DNA of 20,131 nucleotides from an uncultured Clostridia bacterium (lineage in GTDB: Bacteria > Bacillota > Clostridia > TANB77 > CAG-508), in the NCBI GenBank assembly GCA_934122385.1, contig CAKOWP010000022.1:1-20131 (forward strand), in the 5' to 3' direction. The translations under genes were made by a program, and so were the position numbers. This document shows positions 13,687 to 20,131 of the stretch, piece by piece. Under the pieces are notes generated by a model. The model searched no databases. It was not told the origin of the DNA and saw nothing but the letters and a program-made list of their open reading frames with translations. Within the stretch, counting starts at the first letter, position 1. Every line of letters begins with the position of its first letter.

Positions 13687-14373
13687 ATGCCAGGATATTT
13701 AGTACATTATGCAACAGTAAAACCAGAATTGCTGGTAAATCGGAGTTTTATGCTTGGAGTTGAAGCACCAGATATTCTAAAGAAACATTTAAAAATTTAT
13801 GGAATAGACGGAGCAAGATGCAAGTATAATTGGATAAAGACTTCAATTATGCCAAACTATGCCAGATTTGAAAAACGAATATTAGAACCAGAAACTATTG
13901 GTTCAACAACTGGACTTCATTACGGTACATCAAGTAATCCAAATGTCTGGTTATGCTGGAATGAACTTTCGGAAGAAGAAAAGAATAATCTTTTTTTCAG
14001 AGGATATATTTGGCATCTTCTTACCGATTATATTATATATAAGCGGTTAGAAATAACTAAAAAGTTTACGGAGTCTCTTACTCCATTCAAAGATGATCCG
14101 AATCTTTCAGAACTTCAGAAAAAAGCTAAAAATGAGTTGCATACAGATTGGGATAAAACAAATTCCAAGGTAAAAGCAACTTATCCAGAAGTCGTACTTC
14201 CAGAAGAAGTGATTGAATTGGATGTGGTCAAATATGTTGATTTAGGTGAATTGACATATGTTGATTGGTTTGTATTGAAATCAACAATTGATTTCTTGAG
14301 AACTTTTGACCCAGTAAATGCTACCTCTTCTGAAATGGAAGATATGATTTATGAAATTATCAATGCAGCTTGA
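13687..14373 (+). CDS. Zinc-dependent phospholipase C-like protein (hypothetical)
   Basis: A 228-aa soluble protein. The start MPGYLVHYAT, then FMLGVEAPDIL at 21-31, an isolated HYG at 78-80 and GYIWHLLTDYIIYKRL at 106-121 resemble the spacing of the Zn-dependent PLC/S1-P1 nuclease-like fold found in many uncharacterised Firmicute proteins. His7, Asp29, His78, His110 and Asp114 are plausible metal ligands. There is no signal peptide, unlike secreted phospholipase C, so a cytoplasmic hydrolase or a non-enzymatic relative is likely. RBS AAAGGAG is 6 nt upstream. It is the first gene of a two-gene operon with the nrnA-like gene 28 bp downstream, which hints at a nucleotide or phosphodiester substrate. 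Substrate unknown. Confidence 0.7.
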   Translation: MPGYLVHYATVKPELLVNRSFMLGVEAPDILKKHLKIYGIDGARCKYNWIKTSIMPNYARFEKRILEPETIGSTTGLHYGTSSNPNVWLCWNELSEEEKNNLFFRGYIWHLLTDYIIYKRLEITKKFTESLTPFKDDPNLSELQKKAKNELHTDWDKTNSKVKATYPEVVLPEEVIELDVVKYVDLGELTYVDWFVLKSTIDFLRTFDPVNATSSEMEDMIYEIINAA

Positions 14374-14401
14374 GACAGCTTGAGGTTTAAAGGAGAAAAG
14401 T

Positions 14402-15394
14402 ATGTCTAACTTAAAAAAATTATTAACAAATTGCAACAGTTTTGCAATTTTAACACATGAACGGCCAGATGGCGATGCAATAGCTAGCTCTTTGGCTATG
14501 TACTGGTATCTTATGAAAGAAAAATCTGAAATGGCAGATGTTGATATTGACATCATTATACCAGAATTTTCAAGAAAATTTTCTTTTCTGCCAGGTTTTG
14601 AAAATATAAAAACAGAACCTAGCAAGGAACACTATGACATGTTGATTGTTGTAGATGTATCGGCACCATACAGGATCAAGGGTTTTGAGTCTGTGGCTGA
14701 CAATTGTACTGAGACAATTTGCTTTGACCATCATGAGGGATTTGATTTGGATAATTGTCTATATACTGAAATTAATCCTTCTTCACCTTCAACTACAGCA
14801 ATTTTATACAAATTGTTTGGTAGTACTGTTGGCTCAGAATTCTTAGAATGCATCTTAACAGGAATTCTTTCCGATACGCAAAATTTGACGTTAAATGCTG
14901 ATGAAGCAACGTTTGCAACTGTTAAGGAATTAAGTCTTGTTGGCATTGATGTTGATAAGTTTAAGGGATTAGTTTCACAACAAGATCCAAGAACAGTAGA
15001 ACTTACTAGCTTAGCTTTAGATAGGATAGATATGGCTAACTATTCTGGTAATACTATTGTATATACCTATATAGTGCAGAAAGATTTACTGAAAGAAGAA
15101 CAATCCCTTTCTATTGTGGATCATAAGCAGATCATAAAGGATATTCTTGAAAAAGGAAAAGCAGATGTATTAGTTCTAGCTATAGAAAACAACAAGAAAG
15201 AATGGAAGTTTTCTATGAGGTCTTTTGTACCTTTGGACTTAAATGCAATTTGTAAAAAATTAATTGAAGTCAGGGGTGATCTCTTTTTAAAAGGTGGCGG
15301 CCACAACTATTCAGCAGGGTTAACGGCTACAGGTAATTATAAAGATATTCTTCATAATTTATCTCTGCAATTGGCAGTGGCGTTAGTGGCATAA
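14402..15394 (+). CDS. nrnA: DHH/DHHA1 phosphoesterase, NrnA-type (nano-RNase/pAp phosphatase)
   Basis: A 330-aa two-domain manganese phosphoesterase. The DHH domain shows THERPDGDAIASS 18-30, VVDVS 83-87, CFDHHEG 107-113 (the DHH motif at 109-111) and TGILSDT 153-159. The C-terminal DHHA1 domain ends with KGGGHNYSAG 297-306. The family degrades short RNA oligonucleotides and 3'-phosphoadenosine 5'-phosphate, and some members cleave cyclic dinucleotide products (pApA). All metal-binding residues are present. RBS AAGGAG is 6 nt before ATG 14402. It follows the PLC-like gene by 28 bp in one operon and is followed by a strong terminator. The exact substrate within the family cannot be read from the sequence. 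Confidence 0.88.
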   Translation: MSNLKKLLTNCNSFAILTHERPDGDAIASSLAMYWYLMKEKSEMADVDIDIIIPEFSRKFSFLPGFENIKTEPSKEHYDMLIVVDVSAPYRIKGFESVADNCTETICFDHHEGFDLDNCLYTEINPSSPSTTAILYKLFGSTVGSEFLECILTGILSDTQNLTLNADEATFATVKELSLVGIDVDKFKGLVSQQDPRTVELTSLALDRIDMANYSGNTIVYTYIVQKDLLKEEQSLSIVDHKQIIKDILEKGKADVLVLAIENNKKEWKFSMRSFVPLDLNAICKKLIEVRGDLFLKGGGHNYSAGLTATGNYKDILHNLSLQLAVALVA

Positions 15395-15403
15395 TGGAAT
15401 ATG

Positions 15404-15435
15404 AATCCAAGGGTTAGTAACCCTTGGATTTTTTC
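15404..15435 (+). terminator. Terminator of the PLC-like/nrnA operon
   Basis: AATCCAAGGG (15404-15413) and CCCTTGGATT (15421-15430), with an inner TT/AA extension, followed by a T run. It starts 9 bp after the stop codon. Confidence 0.93.
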
Positions 15436-15550
15436 TAGTTTCAATTAACTTCTTGTATCATTTGCCACTTCAAATTTTTTATAATAATTAATAATTAAAG
15501 TTCTCTTTTCTTCCCTCCTTGCATATATTATATGGATACTTATTAAAGTT

Positions 15551-15573
15551 GTACATTATATTATTTGATGTAC
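15551..15573. promoter_or_regulatory. Inverted repeat upstream of the surface-protein gene
   Basis: GTACAT (15551-15556) and ATGTAC (15568-15573) flank an 11-bp AT core, about 30 bp before the start codon. I see no clear sigma-A promoter here (TTGCAT near 15518 is the best -35 candidate), so this may be a regulator site or chance. The rest of the 209-bp gap is AT-rich and otherwise featureless. Confidence 0.3.
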
Positions 15574-15603
15574 TTGTTGTTTAAAATTTAAGGAGGTCTT
15601 AAT

Positions 15604-17118
15604 ATGAAAAAACAACACATAGCAATTTTATCTTCAACCTTTTTGTTAGTTCTTTTTCTTATTACCCAAAGTGTTTTTGCAACATCAGTAGACTCGTCTG
15701 GTGGTACAAGCACGGCATCATCTAAATATGTTGATGTAACTGGTTCCAGCCTTTCTACAAGCGATGCAAGTAAAGTTCATAGTTTACTTAATTCAATTAA
15801 GAAAACTGAAGGATTCGTTGTTTATGCAAACAATATTGATAGAACGAATCACATAGAAGGAAATGTTTGTGTAAGTAGAGTTACCACTTCTTCAAATTTT
15901 GTTTTAACAAGAGTTGGAGAAAAAAAAACTGGTGATTACAGTTATGTTGGAAGTTCAACTTCCCCTATTCAGTTGAGTGACAATGAAAAAATTGTTCTCG
16001 GCTCTGAGATTTCTGTTTCGAAACCAAATGATAATCAAACAATTATTAATGGTGGATATTCTAACAATATTGCGGTAGAGCAACTTTCTGCTGAAGACAC
16101 ATTGGTAAAGAATAATGAAATTTCATCTACTCTTGACAAAATTTCTCAAGCAGGTAAAGCACTTGAAAATGGTGTGGATTCTTCTTTTTATGGAGATTCT
16201 AAAAATTCTTTTGAAAGTGTAAATTCTATGCTTGAAAACAAAGTACTTACTTCTGGTGATGTGGTTATTATTAATGTAAACTACAAACAACTACTTAATA
16301 ATGAAGGGGCATTTGGCAACTTGATAAATAACAATTCTGGTACTAGAGTTGTTGTAAATGTTATTTTTTCAGATTCTAGCGTTACTGATATCAATATCCT
16401 AAAATGTTTTACAGCTAATACCAATGTCAGTACGGACTTTAATGCTCTTTCTTCTTATATTATATGGAATTTCGGCAATTATAGCGGAAATATTACATTT
16501 AATGAAGAAATGTGTGGAATTGTTGTTGCACCAAATGCTACTGTTTATCAGGCTGCTGGTAATTTAAATGGTCAGATTATTTCTAATGTAGCTGGTAATA
16601 ATGGAGAATTACATCAAGTAACTATTACTCCTAATGTTCCAAATGTTCCCGAGAAACCGATTGAGCCTGAAGAACCTACAGAGCCAGAGAAACCATCAAC
16701 AGAACCTGAAGAACCAACTGAACCAGAGAAACCATCAAAACCTGAAGAACCAACTGAACCAGAGAAACCATCAAAACCTGAAGAGCCAACAGAGCCAGAG
16801 CAACCAGATAAACCAGAAAAGCCAGAAACACCTGATGTTCCAGAAACACCCGAAAAGCCAATTACACCAAATGTACCTAGTACACCAGAAGAACCCGTAA
16901 CGCCAGATACTCCAAACATAGTAACAACACCTCAAAATCCAGACACTCCAAGTACACCAGATACTCCAGTTACTACTACAACTACACATAAAACTGTAGA
17001 AAAACCAGTTTCTCCAAAAACCGGAGATAATACATTAGTTATTATTAATATAGTAGTTGTATTGGTCGGAATAGCAATAACTATTGTTGCAATTTTATTT
17101 ATTAAAAAGAAAAAATAA
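15604..17118 (+). CDS. Cell-wall-anchored surface protein with choice-of-anchor-A domain and Pro/Glu-rich stalk
   Basis: A 504-aa secreted protein with four parts. Residues 1-26 are a signal peptide (MKKQH, hydrophobic core, predicted cut after SVFA). Residues about 65-340 resemble the choice-of-anchor A domain: start FVVYANNIDRTNHIEGNVCV, then SYIIWNFGNYSGNITF 284-299, GIVVAPNATVYQAAGNLNGQ 305-324 and GELHQ 334-338. Residues 348-465 are a proline-, glutamate- and threonine-rich stalk with 12-residue repeats (PEEPTEPEKPSK). The C-terminus has SPKTG 470-474, a hydrophobic segment 477-500 and IKKKK, a cell-wall sorting signal in which Ser replaces the Leu of LPxTG. RBS AGGAGG is 7 nt before the ATG. 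It probably projects the N-terminal domain beyond the peptidoglycan; ligand unknown. No sortase gene is in the window. Confidence 0.88.
   Translation: MKKQHIAILSSTFLLVLFLITQSVFATSVDSSGGTSTASSKYVDVTGSSLSTSDASKVHSLLNSIKKTEGFVVYANNIDRTNHIEGNVCVSRVTTSSNFVLTRVGEKKTGDYSYVGSSTSPIQLSDNEKIVLGSEISVSKPNDNQTIINGGYSNNIAVEQLSAEDTLVKNNEISSTLDKISQAGKALENGVDSSFYGDSKNSFESVNSMLENKVLTSGDVVIINVNYKQLLNNEGAFGNLINNNSGTRVVVNVIFSDSSVTDINILKCFTANTNVSTDFNALSSYIIWNFGNYSGNITFNEEMCGIVVAPNATVYQAAGNLNGQIISNVAGNNGELHQVTITPNVPNVPEKPIEPEEPTEPEKPSTEPEEPTEPEKPSKPEEPTEPEKPSKPEEPTEPEQPDKPEKPETPDVPETPEKPITPNVPSTPEEPVTPDTPNIVTTPQNPDTPSTPDTPVTTTTTHKTVEKPVSPKTGDNTLVIINIVVVLVGIAITIVAILFIKKKK
16666..16812 (+). repeat. 36-bp tandem coding repeats of the stalk
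   Basis: Units starting CCTGAAGA at 16666, 16705, 16741 and 16777; the last three have an exact 36-bp period and the first is one codon longer. They encode the PEEPTEPEKPSK repeat. The near identity of two units at the DNA level suggests recent copy-number change. Confidence 0.9.
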
Positions 17119-17134
17119 ATTTTAAACAGCACAT

Positions 17135-17163
17135 AAAAGCAGTTCCTTTTTGGAACTGCTTTT
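17135..17163. terminator. Bidirectional terminator between the surface protein and secA
   Basis: AAAAGCAGTTCC (17135-17146) and GGAACTGCTTTT (17152-17163) form a perfect 12-bp stem with a 5-nt loop, followed by T on the plus strand and T-rich sequence on the minus strand. It sits between the convergent stop codons. Confidence 0.93.
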
Positions 17164-17182
17164 TAGCAAAATTATAAAATCA

Positions 17183-19937
17183 TTATTTATTTTTTCCACA
17201 ACAATTTTTATATTTTTTTCCTGAACCGGCAAATGCAAGGGTCGTTACGACCTATCTTTGGTCCTTCATTTACAACTGTCTGACTATATTCAGGAGTATT
17301 TATTTTTTTACCACCATCAACACTATTGATAGCTTCTAATGCTGCACCTGTAATTTTTACTGCTTCTTGTCTTTTAACTTCACCATTTTGTCTTCTGATA
17401 TTCATAAGAATTTTAACAACATCTACTTTTATGTTTGCAATCATTTCTTCAAACATATCCATACCTTCCATTCTGTATTTAACAACTGGGTCTTGTTGAC
17501 CATAAGCTCTTAATCCTATACCATTTTTTAATTCGTCCATATTATCAATATGATTCATCCATTTTTCGTCTACAACTTTAAGCATTACAACTCTTTCAAG
17601 TTCTCTCATTTTTTCAGAAGTAATTTCTTCTTCTTTTGCTTGATATTTATTTAATGCTTGTTTTTCTAATTCTTCTATAATTGCATTTGAATCATTTTCA
17701 TGTTCTTTAATGAAGTCATACATTTCTAAGCCGAATTCGTTTGTTATTTCTGTATTTAAAGCTTCTACATTGATTGATTTCCCATCTTCACCTTCAACAA
17801 ACATTGCAACTGTTTCTTCTGCAATACTGTTTATCATATTTAAAATGTTGTCATGGATGTCTTCTCCATCAAGAACTTCTCTTCTTTGTTTGTAAATAAT
17901 TTCTCTTTGTGCGTTCATAACATCGTCATATTTTAATACATTTTTACGGATACTAAAGTTTCTACCTTCAACTTTCTTTTGAGCATTTTCAACTGCTCTT
18001 GAAATTAATCTTGAAGCTATTGGCATATCTTCGTCTGCTCCTAATGTATTGTAAACTTTTGTTATTGCATCTCCACCAAAGATTTTCATTAAGTCATCAT
18101 CTAGTCCGATAAAGAATCTTGATTCTCCGACATCACCTTGACGTCCAGAACGTCCTCTTAATTGGTTATCAATTCTTCTTGATTCGTGTCTTTCTGTACC
18201 AATTATTTTTAAACCTCCAGCATCTATAACTTTTTGTTTTTCTTCTTTTATTTTTTCGTCATATTTTTCAACTAATTTGTTGAATTGCTCTCTTGCTCTT
18301 AATATGTCTTGGTCGTCTGTTTCATAATAAGTGTTTGATTCTTCTATTAAGTTTTCTGGTACTTTATTTTTTCTCATTTCTTCTTTTGCTAAGTATTCAC
18401 TATTTCCACCTAGCATAATGTCAGTACCACGTCCTGCCATGTTTGTAGCAATTGTAACTGCTCCAAATTTACCGGCTTGGGCAACTATCATAGCTTCTTT
18501 TTCATGTGATTTAGCATTTAATACTTCATGTGGTATTCTTTCTTTATCAAGTAATTTGCTTAATTTTTCTGATTTTTCAATTGATACTGTACCAATTAAA
18601 ACTGGTTGTCCTTTTTCATGGCTTTCTTTTATACTTTCAACAACTGCTCTAAATTTTGCTGCTTCGTTTTTGTATATAACGTCATTTTCGTCTTTTCTTA
18701 CCATTGGTTTATTTGTTGGTATTTCAACAACATCTAAGTTGTATATTTCTTCAAATTCAGATTCTTCTGTCATGGCTGTACCAGTCATACCAGATAATTT
18801 ATCATACATTCTAAAGAAGTTTTGGAATGTTATTGTTGCAAGTGTTTTTGATTCATCTGCAATTTTAACTTTTTCTTTTGCTTCAATTGCTTGATGTAAT
18901 CCATTATTGTATCTTCTTCCATACATGATACGTCCTGTAAATTCATCTACAATTAAAACTTCTCCATCTTTTACGATGTAGTCTATGTCTTTTTTCATTA
19001 CCCCATTTGCTCTTAATGCTTGGTTTACATGGTGTACTATTGTTGAGTTTTCTAGGTCATTGAAGTTTTCTAAGTTAAAGAATTCTTCTGCTTTTTTAAT
19101 ACCTTTTTGTGTTAATGATGCAGATTTTGCTTTTAAATCTACAATGTAATCATATTTTTCGTTATCTTCTGCTTGTTCAAAATCTTTTACATCTTCTTCT
19201 ATTATAACTTTTGCTTCCAATTTTTTAACAAAGTTGTCTGCTCTTTTATATAAATCTGAAGATTCATTTGCTCTACCAGATATGATAAGTGGTGTTCTTG
19301 CTTCATCTATTAAAATACTATCAATTTCGTCGACAATTGCATAGTGTAATCCTCTTTGTACTAATTGATTTTTGTAGATTACCATGTTGTCTCTTAGATA
19401 ATCAAATCCAAATTCGTTATTTGTACCATATGTGATATCAGCTGCATATGCTTTTTGTTTTGCTTGTGGGTCCATTCCTGCAATTACTAGTCCTACTGAA
19501 AGTCCTAAGAATTTATATAATTTTCCCATCCATTCACTATCTCTTTTTGCTAGGTAGTCGTTTACTGTAATTACGTGAACTCCTTTTCCTTCTAGTGCAT
19601 TTAAGTATACTGGTAATGTTGCAACTAATGTTTTTCCTTCACCAGTTTTCATTTCGGCAATTCTTCCTTGGTGTAATATAATTCCACCTATTAATTGGAC
19701 ATCAAAGTGTCTCATTCCTAATGCTCTTTTTGAAGCTTCTCTTACAACTGCAAAAGCTTCTGGCAATATATCATCTAATGTTTTTCCATCTGCTAATTGC
19801 TTTTTGAAATATTCTGTTTTTCCTCTTAATTCGTGGTCTGTTAATTTTTCCATTTCTGGTTCTAAGTCATTAATTTTTTTTACTATTGGCATTACCCTTT
19901 TTACTTCTTTTTCGCTATATGTTTTGAATATTTTCAT
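17183..19937 (-). CDS. secA: Protein translocase motor SecA, with a one-base frameshift in the C-terminal zinc motif
   Basis: SecA is the ATPase that drives proteins through SecYEG. Motifs: MKTGEGKT 96-103 (Walker A), ITVNDYLAKRDSEWM, the DEAD-type VDEIDSILIDEARTPLIISG, VDEFTGRIMYGRRY, and NQLRGRSGRQGDVGESRFF (motif VI). I take ATG 19937: AGGAGG is 10 nt upstream, while the ATG at 19946 is only 1 nt from it. As written, the frame ends at 17208 with CICRFRKKI. One extra G/C pair at 17228-17229 causes this; removing it gives CICGSGKKYKNCCGKNK and a stop at 17183, i.e. the normal SEC-C zinc motif (CxC-x8-CC) and a 917-aa protein. The zinc tail binds SecB or phospholipid and is dispensable in some species, so a truncated protein could still work. 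Sequencing error is the simplest explanation. Confidence 0.95.
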
Positions 19938-19973
19938 TTGGTACATTCCTCCTAAGTTTATTTTTGATATTGC

Positions 19974-19999
19974 GGAAAATTTTTTGTTACTAATTTTCC
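19974..19999 (-). promoter_or_regulatory. Hairpin in the secA leader
   Basis: GGAAAATT (19974-19981) pairs with AATTTTCC (19992-19999) around a 10-nt loop, about 20 nt upstream of the secA RBS. In minus-strand orientation the loop also contains AGTAACAAA, which is repeated just upstream. It could influence secA translation; not tested. Confidence 0.4.
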
Positions 20000-20014
20000 C
20001 TTTTGTACTTTGTT

Positions 20015-20043
20015 ACTATATCACTAAAATTGGTTTTTAGCAA
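20015..20043 (-). promoter_or_regulatory. Promoter of secA
   Basis: On the minus strand TTGCTA (20038-20043), 17 bp, TATAGT (20015-20020). The predicted leader is about 70 nt. Confidence 0.7.
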
Positions 20044-20064
20044 GTATTTTTAATAAAAAATATG

Positions 20065-20116
20065 AATAATTTATGATATGATCACCCAGTAAAAATAATT
20101 TATGAAAAGTTCACCC
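20065..20116 (-). repeat. Two copies of the GGGTG repeat at the right edge
   Basis: Plus-strand units 20065-20087 and 20094-20116 share AATAATTTATGA followed by 6 variable bases and TCACCC; the period is 29 bp. Read on the minus strand they start GGGTGA and carry TCATAAATTATT, matching the two units at 13-70. They lie upstream of the secA promoter. Confidence 0.65.
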
Positions 20117-20131
20117 CATGATATAATGGAG

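Noticed and set aside
16614..16919. Collagen-like Gly-Ser repeat protein on the minus strand
   Set aside because: It is the antisense reading of the Pro/Glu-rich stalk repeats of the surface protein; it has no RBS or promoter.
17228..17229. Programmed frameshift in secA
   Set aside because: There is no slippery sequence, upstream Shine-Dalgarno stimulator or in-frame stop at the shift point; a sequence error or mutation is simpler.

Overview
The window looks like chromosomal DNA of an anaerobic, endospore-forming, low-GC Firmicute (Bacillota, Clostridia), plausibly a gut species. The evidence is the very AT-rich sequence, strong AGGAGG ribosome binding sites, TTGACA-17-TATAAT promoters, a yabP-yabQ-divIC sporulation/division block, a canonical prfB with its programmed frameshift, and a sortase-type surface protein. 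It contains no rRNA, tRNA, transposase or CRISPR array. Both window edges carry copies of the same short GGGTG repeat, so the window may be a contig that breaks at repeats.

Layout. 1-1,332 (minus): the yabP-yabQ-divIC block. 1,499-5,615: an unusual soluble protease that joins a Clp-type AAA+ motor to an FtsH-type M41 zinc peptidase, an unrecognised 112-aa basic protein with an internal duplication, and a divergent PIN-PhoH ATPase with a degenerate PIN domain. 5,687-7,994 (minus): a short aspartokinase and release factor 2. 8,008-8,776 (minus): a complete type III toxin-antitoxin locus (ToxN/AbiQ/CptN type). It has a consensus promoter, four copies of a 38-nt repeat as the RNA antitoxin, a terminator, and a toxin gene split by a one-base frameshift in a run of seven A. 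It lies only 13 bp upstream of prfB.

9,023-12,824 (minus): the most striking region, a tight operon of a short-chain dehydrogenase, a three-domain fusion (acetamidase/formamidase, HisG-type ATP phosphoribosyltransferase, thymidylate-kinase-like P-loop kinase) and a SAICAR-synthetase-like protein. HisG + SDR + SAICAR synthetase is the enzyme trio of coformycin/pentostatin (PenA/PenB/PenC) biosynthesis in actinomycetes. I infer a coformycin-like 1,3-diazepine nucleoside pathway, in a rearranged and fused form, in a Firmicute. The operon has its own promoter, a 20-bp palindrome in its leader and a terminator.

12,907-17,118: a CoaD-like adenylyltransferase (minus), a divergent pair of a Zn-phospholipase-C-like protein and a DHH/DHHA1 (NrnA-type) phosphoesterase (plus), and a choice-of-anchor-A surface protein with a Pro/Glu-rich stalk and SPKTG sorting motif (plus). 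17,183-19,937 (minus): secA, whose C-terminal zinc motif is broken by one extra base. secA and prfB are neighbours in many Firmicutes. Here they keep the same strand and order but are about 9.2 kb apart, so everything from toxIN to the surface protein looks like accessory DNA inserted between two core genes.
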